DNA of 20,963 bases. It comes from Deltaproteobacteria bacterium (GTDB lineage: Bacteria; Desulfobacterota; Desulfomonilia; UBA1062). Positions within the stretch are counted from its first letter, which is position 1, and each line of letters opens with the position of its first letter. The position numbers were made by a program, and so were the translations under genes. Positions 16,201-20,963 of the stretch are shown piece by piece. Under the pieces are notes generated by a model. The model was not told the DNA's origin and made no database searches. It saw nothing but the letters and a program-made list of their open reading frames with translations. The stretch is taken from contig JALNWY010000039.1 of assembly GCA_023230665.1 (NCBI GenBank), forward strand, positions 1 to 20,963, written 5' to 3'.

Positions 16201-17499
16201 GCGGGTTTAAGGTCATTCTCGAATCATTTCTTGCGCAGGCGCTTCAAATCCGGGGCCACACTCCCGTCCATCTCGCCGGTGAAGAGAATCGAGGATAAGA
16301 CCATTGTCGTTCCCGACTGGGACCGTTTCTCCTGCAGCCTTCTGGCTGCTTCCCTGCGCAAGGAAGGCCTAGACGCCAGGCTCATGGGCCAGACCGGCAC
16401 ACAGCTGCAGCGGAGCCTCAGGCACAATACTGGAGAGTGTATTCCTGTCAATGTCATGGCGCAGGGGTTCATGGATTATCTGACCCAGAACGACCTGGAC
16501 CCGGCCCGATGCGTGCTGTGGATCGGCAACGGGGAAATTCCCTGCAATCTGAAGGTGATCCCCCATCACATCAAGAACATCCTGAACAAAAGCGGCCCGG
16601 TCATGAGCAGGGCACAGGTCTATCGCGGGGACATCTCGTTTCTGGACATCTCACTCAAGGCCGGGATGAACGCCTACTTTGCCTTCATGTTCGGTGGCAT
16701 GCTCAGGAGGGCTGCCTGCAGGCTGCGGCCGTATGAGGTCTGTGCAGGCAGTGTGGACGAGGTGATCGAGGACGGGCTCAAGTTGTTCGTGGATGCGTTC
16801 CAGGGCCTGTCCTCGCGCGAAGACGTCCTCAAGGCCGTGATCGACCGCCTCCGGGCCATACCGCTTAAGTCCGAGTCCCGGCCCCGCGTAGCTATATTCG
16901 GGGACCTGTACGTGCGTGACAACGACGCCATGAACCAGGGTCTCATCCCGTTTATCGAGGCATGCGGGGGCGAGGTGATCACCACCCCGTACAGCAGCTA
17001 TGCCAAGATGGTGTCCCGGCCCTATTTCAGGAAATGGTTCAACGAGGGCAAATACGTGCGGAGCTTTTCCTGCCGGGCCGTGCTCTCGGCACTGACCGCG
17101 CTGGAAAAGAAGTATTACCGCTATTTTCAGCAGGTGCTCCGCGAGCCCGACCATGAGTTCAACGACCCCGCCGGGAATGTCCTGGCGCCATATCGCATCA
17201 GGAACGAGCACAGCGGGGAGACCATGGACAACATCCTCAAGACCTATTACATCCGGAAATACTACCCGGATGTGGCGCTCTTCATCCAGGCCAACCCCGC
17301 GTTCTGCTGTGCCGCGCTGGTAACCGAGGCAATGGCCGGCAGGATCGAGCGTCTCACCGGAGTGCCGGTGGTCAATGTGACCTATGACGGCACCTTTGGC
17401 GACAAAAACAACGTCATCGTGCCCTATCTGGCCTTTGCCCGGAAACCGGGACAGGCGGATTCCGGGCAGGACTCTATCGGCAGGGCGGGAAGGTTCTGA
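13270..17499 (+). CDS. Giant fused 2-hydroxyacyl-CoA dehydratase activase/reductase (two ASKHA domains + DUF2229-like + HgdB-like)
   Basis: A 1409-residue protein of the BcrA/BadF/HgdC activase superfamily. Such activases use ATP to push one low-potential electron into a dehydratase or reductase. The start at 13270 has AGGAGGAAACC before it. Domain 1 (1 to about 265): GIDAGSVSVG, Cys121 in SCAAGTG, Cys162 in SRCAVF, and GGVSKNRAV. Domain 2 (about 328-595): GIDIGSTSTKAVL, IGGQDSKF (432-439), Cys456 in VCAAGTG, Cys494 in DRCTVF. In HgdC the two equivalent cysteines of each monomer hold a bridging [4Fe-4S]; here both pairs are in one chain. Cys610, 613, 617 and 635 form a further motif. DUF2229-like and HgdB-like regions follow, with Cys724, Cys936/937 near PDSF, DEHDSNVGYETR, Cys1057 in GECIP, Cys1346/1347 and VNVTYDGT. 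Domain 1 has VGAEKFS at 96-102 where domain 2 has GGQDSKF. No separate dehydratase genes are adjacent. Confidence 0.9.
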   Translation: MKNIVIGIDAGSVSVGLAVLGPEGEIAGIDYRIHRGKIRETLAEMLGSISPQGEFFVATTSSTPPSVRSSERVDNQVAVIAAARRLHPGVRSILQVGAEKFSLILFDSKGNYVLSRTNTSCAAGTGSFLDQQAVRLSLEGTPELSCLALENRGPIPKIASRCAVFAKTDIIHAQQEGYSLPEICDGLCRGLARNIADTLFAGMDIQGPMVFCGGVSKNRAVERYIGEMVGRELLADGYSHVYGALGAAIRLRERTGEPAASFRRTRDIILPREESRTYAFEGLELTGSSYPDFSVLERYDYRVLTRTVPGTVEVDVYENLSGVVSAGVYLGIDIGSTSTKAVLMDGSRTVLVGLYTKTAGRPVDAVCAVFEAICDLTARYGFSPVILGSGTTGSGRKLIGGIIRADMVVDEISAHAKAGCEVNPDADTIIEIGGQDSKFTTLKNAQVNFSVMNTVCAAGTGSFIEEQARKMGCPLNEYADRTLGMRAPRASDRCTVFMERDMNYCLSEGYSPDEVLASALHSVCENYLTKVAVEGMIGRTVLFQGATAKNAALVAAFEHRLGRPVMVSKFCHLTGAMGVALMLLEKGIGQSTFAGLDLYRRRIPVRTEECTICANSCNITIADIDGRSVAYGFLCGRDYQTGKRADPDRSGFDLLKQRNKAQAYPFRRGPESDVTIGIPASLHLFDELKFWQCFFDLLSIRTVTSRGFRGALKEGRHLAGAEFCAPLTALHGHIAYLMDRCDYVFAPFYFEERSQGTPARRQYCYYTQYGPSLAGAAMGKRERRVLSPLVRYLYSSLRTKFELFAMLKKITGRRISYREVSLAYDSALAFREQTGKALIELCARQRAKARGVQVVLLGRPYTVLDPSMNKGIIDIFASQGVPVYFQDMIPGQEITDVSLKELLDDLPWKHAADILRTADVVAGMEGVYPVLVTSFCCSPDSFAAEYFKNLMNSRGKPYLILQLDEHDSNVGYETRIEAGLRSFSNHFLRRRFKSGATLPSISPVKRIEDKTIVVPDWDRFSCSLLAASLRKEGLDARLMGQTGTQLQRSLRHNTGECIPVNVMAQGFMDYLTQNDLDPARCVLWIGNGEIPCNLKVIPHHIKNILNKSGPVMSRAQVYRGDISFLDISLKAGMNAYFAFMFGGMLRRAACRLRPYEVCAGSVDEVIEDGLKLFVDAFQGLSSREDVLKAVIDRLRAIPLKSESRPRVAIFGDLYVRDNDAMNQGLIPFIEACGGEVITTPYSSYAKMVSRPYFRKWFNEGKYVRSFSCRAVLSALTALEKKYYRYFQQVLREPDHEFNDPAGNVLAPYRIRNEHSGETMDNILKTYYIRKYYPDVALFIQANPAFCCAALVTEAMAGRIERLTGVPVVNVTYDGTFGDKNNVIVPYLAFARKPGQADSGQDSIGRAGRF

Positions 17500-17585
17500 A
17501 GCGATTTCCTTGATCCGGGAGGAAAGGCACTGGTTTTTTCCGGCCATTGGCGGTATTTTGTCTTATAAAGGGATGAGGTGATTGT

Positions 17586-18602
17586 ATGAAGCCCATGGTG
17601 CTGTGCCTGGCCCCGCTTCCGGCGGATCTGGTCAGGGCCCTGATCATGCAGACACCCGATCTGCCGGATTTCGAGGTGGTCTTAAGCCGCGGGATGAGCC
17701 GCGAGGAGCTTTCGGATGCCTTCTCTCGCGCCCACGTGGTCATGGGCGACTACACCTTCCAGTGCCCGATATCCTCAGATCTCCTCAAGAAGGCGTTCAT
17801 CCTCAAGCTCATCCAGCAGCCGAGCGTGGGCTATCAGCATATTGACGTCGATGCATGCACAGAGCGCCGGATACCGGTCGCCAACACGCCGGGCGCGAAC
17901 ACCGCAAGCGTGGCCGAGCACACCCTGGCCTGCGGCCTGAGCCTGCTGAGGAAGCTGTCTGCGGCCAACCAGGGCATGCGTGAAGGCAGGTGGGAGCAGC
18001 TGTCGCTCAATCCAGCCGAGCTTGCCGGAAAGACCTGGGGCCTGATCGGTTTCGGCCGGATCGCCCGGGCCGTAAGCCTGCGGCTGAAGCCCTTTGCGCC
18101 TGGCCGGGTGCTCTACTTCGATGTGGTCAGGCTTTCCGGAGAGGAAGAGGAGGAGTTCGGTGCGGTCTATTCCCCGTTCCACGATCTTCTGAGCCTGTCT
18201 GACATCGTGAGTCTCCATGCGCCCCTGACCGAGGCCACCCTGCACATGATTGGAGACGAGGAGCTCGGGCGCATGAAGCCGGGCGCGTATCTCATCAACG
18301 TGGCCCGCGGAGAGCTCGTGGACGAGAGCGCCCTGGCCCGGGCCCTCAAGGGGGGGCGGATCGCCGGGGCTGCGGTGGACGTGTTCTCCCGCGAGCCGGT
18401 CACCGCGGAGAACCCCCTGCTGGAAGCAGCGGGCAACAATCTTTTGCTCTCGCCCCACGTGGCCGGGGTGTCCACCGAGGCGGCAGGCAGGATCATCACC
18501 ATGGCGGCGGGCAATATCGCCCGGGTGCTCAAAGGCCTGGATCCGCTGTACGTAGTCAATGGCGCAGGCATAACGCCTGCGGGAGAGAGGATCACGGAAT
18601 GA
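17586..18602 (+). CDS. D-isomer-specific 2-hydroxyacid dehydrogenase, NAD(P)-dependent
   Basis: A 338-residue cytoplasmic oxidoreductase interconverting a 2-oxoacid and an (R)-2-hydroxyacid. It has the family's split catalytic domain around a Rossmann domain: the nucleotide loop GFGRIAR at 155-161, an acidic Asp179 at the end of the second strand (favouring NAD over NADP), and the catalytic triad Arg241 (NVARGELVDE), Glu270 (DVFSREP) and His291 (LLSPHVAG). GAGGTG at 17575-17580 precedes the ATG. The gap from the activase stop is 86 bases with no evident terminator, and the next gene overlaps by four bases, so an operon is likely. It could supply the (R)-2-hydroxyacid that, as a CoA thioester, a 2-hydroxyacyl-CoA dehydratase would use. 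That link is inference; glycerate, lactate or phosphoglycerate-type substrates are equally possible. Confidence 0.9.
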   Translation: MKPMVLCLAPLPADLVRALIMQTPDLPDFEVVLSRGMSREELSDAFSRAHVVMGDYTFQCPISSDLLKKAFILKLIQQPSVGYQHIDVDACTERRIPVANTPGANTASVAEHTLACGLSLLRKLSAANQGMREGRWEQLSLNPAELAGKTWGLIGFGRIARAVSLRLKPFAPGRVLYFDVVRLSGEEEEEFGAVYSPFHDLLSLSDIVSLHAPLTEATLHMIGDEELGRMKPGAYLINVARGELVDESALARALKGGRIAGAAVDVFSREPVTAENPLLEAAGNNLLLSPHVAGVSTEAAGRIITMAAGNIARVLKGLDPLYVVNGAGITPAGERITE

Positions 18603-20137
18603 AGGGAGCCCATGCTCTGGTCAAGACCCTGGTGCAGCTCGGCGTGGATGTGTGCTTCGCCAACCCCGGCACGACCGAGATGCCCCTGGTTGCGGCCATG
18701 GATGCAATCGAGGGGATCAGGCCGGTCCCGTGCGTGTTCGAAGGGGTGTGCACGGGCGCGGCCGACGGGTTTGGACGCATGGCCGGGAGGCCCGCCATGG
18801 TGCTCCTGCATCTGGGGCCGGGGCTGGCAAATGGGATCGCCAACCTCCACAATGCCCGCAGGGCGCGAACGCCCATGCTCGTGGTGGTGGGCGAGCACGC
18901 TACCTGGCACCGGAGATATGATCCCCCGCTGGCCATGGACATCGAGGCCCTGGCGGGAACCTTCTCGGGCTGGCAGAGGACCACGGCCCGCACGGAGGAC
19001 ATCCTTCGGGACGCGACAGAAGCCGTCTATAAGGCCGGGCAGGATCAGGTATCCACCCTGATCCTGCCCTATGATCTCCAGCTTGAAGAGATGCCCGAAG
19101 GCCGTGCCGATGCCGGTCCTCCCGCAAGCGCGCCCGTGGATGCCGGGATGGTCGAAAAGGCGGCTGCAAGGCTCAGGAAGGCGGGGCGGCCCGTGCTTGT
19201 GCTCGGGGGCAGGGCCTTACGGCGCGAGGGGCTCCTGACAGCGGCCAGGATCAGTGCGGCCACCGGGTGCGACCTGCTGGCCGAGACCTTCCCGGCCCGC
19301 ATGGAGCGGGGAGCTGGTCTGCCCGATGTGCCCAGGATTCACTATCTGCCGGAGATGGCCATGGACCAGCTCTCCCGGTATGACCTGCTGATCTTCGCGG
19401 GTGCGCAGAGGCCGGTTTCCTTTTTCGGCTATCCGAACGTGCCTGCCGAGCTGGTGGACAAAGGCAGCGAGACCATCATGCTCACCAGTGAGGGACGGGA
19501 CACGGGCGAGGGTCTGGAAGCCCTGGCAAGCGAGCTCAAGGCGCGGTCTACCGCCACCGAGGACTGCCTGGCGCAGCCGGCGAGCATGGGTCTGCCCTCA
19601 GGCCCGCTCAGCGGGGACAAGATCTGTGTGATTCTGGCTGCGCTCCAGCCCGAAGGGTGCATTGTGGTGGAAGAGGCGATCACGAACAGCCTGCTGTACC
19701 ATCCCCTGACAGCCGGCTCACGGCCGTTCACCCTCCTCACGCTGACCGGAGGGTCGCTCGGACAGGGCCCGCCCTGCGCGGCGGGTGCGGCCATTGCCTG
19801 CCCGGACAGGCAGGTGATCAGCTTCCAGGCGGACGGCGCGGCCCTGTATACCCTGCAGGCCCTGTGGACCCAGGCGCGGGAGCGGCTGAACGTGATCACG
19901 CTCATCTGCTCGAATCGCAGCTATGATATTCTCAGGCTCGAGCTTGCGAGGCTGGGGGTGTTTCAGCCCGGTCCTTCGGCCTCCAGGCTCACGGATCTGT
20001 CCGGGGTGGACTGGGTGAGGGCGGGCGAGGGCATGGGCGTGCCCTCGGTGTCGGTGAGAACCGCAGAGGACCTGGCAAGGGAATTCTCCCAGGCCCTGGA
20101 CGAAAAAGGCCCCCGGCTGATCGAGATGGTTCTGTGA
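18599..20137 (+). CDS. ThDP-dependent enzyme, acetolactate-synthase-large-subunit-like
   Basis: A 512-residue ThDP enzyme with the three-domain layout of the acetolactate synthase / benzoylformate decarboxylase superfamily. It falls in the divergent group often annotated as acetolactate synthase large subunit IlvX-like, to judge from MKGAHALVKTLVQLGVDVCF, ANPGTTEMPLVAAMD, LHLGPGLANGIANLHNARRA and GGSLGQGPPCAAGAAIACPD. Glu48 (CVFEGVCTGAADG) is the cofactor-activating glutamate. The Mg/ThDP motif reads QADGAALYTLQALWT with Asp412 and Asn439 27 residues apart; the usual first Gly of GDG is Ala411. No regulatory small subunit is encoded next to it, so a role in branched-chain amino acid synthesis is doubtful. 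Decarboxylation, or C-C lyase or ligase action on a 2-oxoacid, fits its neighbours better. It overlaps the dehydrogenase by ATGA. Confidence 0.88.
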   Translation: MKGAHALVKTLVQLGVDVCFANPGTTEMPLVAAMDAIEGIRPVPCVFEGVCTGAADGFGRMAGRPAMVLLHLGPGLANGIANLHNARRARTPMLVVVGEHATWHRRYDPPLAMDIEALAGTFSGWQRTTARTEDILRDATEAVYKAGQDQVSTLILPYDLQLEEMPEGRADAGPPASAPVDAGMVEKAAARLRKAGRPVLVLGGRALRREGLLTAARISAATGCDLLAETFPARMERGAGLPDVPRIHYLPEMAMDQLSRYDLLIFAGAQRPVSFFGYPNVPAELVDKGSETIMLTSEGRDTGEGLEALASELKARSTATEDCLAQPASMGLPSGPLSGDKICVILAALQPEGCIVVEEAITNSLLYHPLTAGSRPFTLLTLTGGSLGQGPPCAAGAAIACPDRQVISFQADGAALYTLQALWTQARERLNVITLICSNRSYDILRLELARLGVFQPGPSASRLTDLSGVDWVRAGEGMGVPSVSVRTAEDLAREFSQALDEKGPRLIEMVL

Positions 20138-20283
20138 GGCGAAACGTTCACCCTCTTTGCCGGGGATCTTCCAGGATCTCATAGAGCCCGGAGTTCAGCC
20201 GGTTGTAAGAATCCGTGATATCGGTTGTGGACAGTTTGAGGAGCAGCTGGGTCAACAACCGCAACGACCTCAGCCATTCCCGG

Positions 20284-20304
20284 CCCCTTGGCAGGCCTTA
20301 GGGG
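20284..20304 (+). terminator. Possible bidirectional terminator hairpin between convergent genes
   Basis: CCCCT (20284-20288) and AGGGG (20300-20304), with inner GG/CC pairing, form a short hairpin followed on the plus strand by ATTTATCTG. It lies about 150 bases after the ThDP enzyme stop and directly beyond the stop of the minus-strand micro-gene at 20307. The rest of the 169-base spacer (20138-20306) holds only repeated CGGTTGT words, one of which pairs with ACAACCG at 20255-20261. Confidence 0.35.
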
Positions 20305-20306
20305 AT

Positions 20307-20411
20307 TTATCTGTTATCTGCGGGGTAGGCTTGTGCTGTCTTTCTGGCAGCGAAGCGGAGTATGATGGCTGCCAGGGCGGCAGAGCCTATGATGATGAAG
20401 GGGATGCTCAT
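20307..20411 (-). CDS. 34-residue membrane micro-protein coupled to the AtpZ-like gene
   Basis: A very short frame, MSIPFIIIGSAALAAIILRF followed by a basic, polar end (AARKTAQ, terminating in ADNR). It would give a single N-terminal membrane helix with a positive cytoplasmic tail. Its ATG overlaps the AtpZ-like stop as ATGA, and AAAGGA lies 11 bases upstream within that gene, so translational coupling is credible. I recognise no family. Its size makes chance possible, but the combination of overlap, ribosome site and hydrophobic pattern supports a real gene. Confidence 0.5.
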   Translation of the reverse strand: MSIPFIIIGSAALAAIILRFAARKTAQAYPADNR

Positions 20412-20647
20412 GCGCGTTTTTTCCTTTCGATCATGACTTCTTTGATGAAGCCCTTGAAGCCCAGCACGATGCCCAGGATGAGCAGGAGCAGGGTGAAGTT
20501 GGGAGCCATGCCGGTGATCTTGTCGAGCCACAGTCCTGTGTAGAGTCCCAGGAAGGTCATGGCGACCAGCACGATGCTGTAGGCGCTGATTCGGGTGAGC
20601 CTGTTGGCCAGTGCTCGGGGTATTTTGAATCGTTTGGTTTTTTTCAT
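20408..20647 (-). CDS. atpZ: AtpZ/AtpI-family F1F0-ATPase-associated membrane protein
   Basis: A 79-residue protein with a basic N-terminus (MKKTKRFKIPRALANRLTRI) and two membrane helices. The first (about 22-42) contains GLYTGLWLDKITG; the second (about 50-68) contains LLLLILGIVLGFKGFIKEV. The G-x3-GxWLD pattern followed by a polar turn and GF..F is that of the small AtpZ/ATPase_gene1 subunits usually found at the start of F-type ATP synthase operons, where they assist rotor assembly or magnesium uptake. AAGGAGA lies before the ATG. Downstream there is no atpI, atpB or atpE, only a 34-residue frame and then a convergent operon. It is therefore either an orphan copy or serves another membrane complex. 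Confidence 0.75.
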   Translation of the reverse strand: MKKTKRFKIPRALANRLTRISAYSIVLVAMTFLGLYTGLWLDKITGMAPNFTLLLLILGIVLGFKGFIKEVMIERKKRA

Positions 20648-20696
20648 GGCACGTCTCCTTCTGTGAGCGTGGTCTTTAAAGCCGATTGATGCCCGG

Positions 20697-20876
20697 TCAG
20701 TAAAGCAGTCTCATGAGGGCTTCGCGTGCAGGGGCGGTATTGACGCCCACGAGCAGGACAATGAGCACGAACACGGCTGCTGCTTCGGTTGTGGTGAGTC
20801 CCAAGATCCGGTAGGTGAAGCGGATGCCGATGCCGGTCATGAACAGACAGCCGATAACGATCCATAGAGTCATCAT
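20697..20876 (-). CDS. 59-residue two-helix membrane protein upstream of atpZ
   Basis: A short frame starting MMTLWIVIGCLFMTGIGIRF, with a second hydrophobic stretch EAAAVFVLIVLLVGVNTAPA and a short C-terminal end (MRLLY). It is probably a hairpin of two membrane helices. A very good ribosome site, AAAGGAGG, sits eight bases ahead of the first ATG. The spacing to the AtpZ-like gene is 49 bases on the same strand, so they are probably co-transcribed. I do not recognise a family. The conserved-looking Arg residues between the helices (GIRFTYRILG) might face the cytoplasm. The strength of the ribosome site and the clear helix-turn-helix topology argue that it is real. Confidence 0.65.
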   Translation of the reverse strand: MMTLWIVIGCLFMTGIGIRFTYRILGLTTTEAAAVFVLIVLLVGVNTAPAREALMRLLY

Positions 20877-20915
20877 TGTTTTGTCCTCCTTTGTGTATGA
20901 TCTATAGGGGTATAT

Positions 20916-20931
20916 ATCAAGAGTTGTGCCA
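20916..20931 (-). promoter_or_regulatory. Sigma-54-like -24/-12 element upstream of the atpZ micro-cluster
   Basis: On the minus strand the sequence is TGGCAC-AACTC-TTGAT. TGGCAC is a perfect -24 element and the five-base spacing to TTG is right, but the -12 has GA in place of GC. The start codon at 20876 is 40 bases downstream. A sigma-70 reading (TTGATA then a weak TACACA 17 bases on) is also possible. The window ends before any enhancer-binding site could be judged. Confidence 0.4.
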
Positions 20932-20963
20932 GGGGTGTGTGTTATATAACTATTTGATATTAC

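Noticed and set aside
16651..17547. 298-codon minus-strand open frame over the activase 3' end
   Set aside because: Antisense to conserved HgdB-like sequence; composition typical of a shadow frame.
20199..20261. Repeated CGGTTGT words and an inverted ACAACCG in the convergent spacer as a repeat element
   Set aside because: Only seven bases each with irregular spacing; likely chance.
20157..20543. 128-codon plus-strand frame at the right end
   Set aside because: Runs antisense through the atpZ-like gene and the 34-codon micro-gene, with no ribosome site or protein family resemblance.

Overview
The window is G+C-rich bacterial DNA that reads as the chromosome of a strict anaerobe, most likely a member of the former Deltaproteobacteria (Desulfobacterota or a syntrophic relative). 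This is inferred from gene content: a tungstate ABC transporter, an adenosylcobalamin-dependent ribonucleotide reductase, an orphan NifX-like FeMo-cofactor-domain protein, and a giant fused 2-hydroxyacyl-CoA dehydratase activase. Species cannot be decided from the sequence alone. No rRNA, tRNA, CRISPR array, intact insertion sequence or integrase was seen.

Layout. (1) 183-2751 (+) is a tight tupA-tupB-tupC operon for tungstate uptake. It is preceded by an AT-rich promoter region with a small perfect inverted repeat over the -10 box. (2) 2871-3260 (+) is a short, probably truncated DUF4382-type lipoprotein, converging on the class II ribonucleotide reductase gene nrdJ at 3264-4991 (-). (3) 5222-5680 (+) is a small exported acidic protein of unknown role. 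(4) On the minus strand follow a NifX-like protein (5808-6173) and an AI-2E/PerM-family membrane protein (6324-7349). (5) 7350-7854 has no intact gene. It holds the decayed C-terminal end of an ABC-transporter substrate-binding protein and a short motif that may come from a dead mobile element. (6) A THUMP-type RNA methyltransferase (7855-9006, -) and a Lon-like ATP-dependent protease (9255-11675, +) are divergent. (7) An M20 amidohydrolase (11832-13019, -) is divergent from a three-gene plus-strand operon.

That operon (13270-20137) is the most interesting part. It encodes a 1409-residue protein with two activase ATPase domains fused to DUF2229-like and HgdB-like regions, then a D-2-hydroxyacid dehydrogenase, then a ThDP enzyme of the acetolactate-synthase-like group, the last two overlapping by 4 bases. 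A plausible reading is a 2-oxoacid / (R)-2-hydroxyacid / dehydration route whose electron activator is a single chain. It has a good promoter and a 43-base structured leader. The substrate is not evident.

The right edge (20307-20876, -) holds an AtpZ-like subunit between two membrane micro-genes. A sigma-54-like element lies upstream, and no ATP synthase subunit gene follows.
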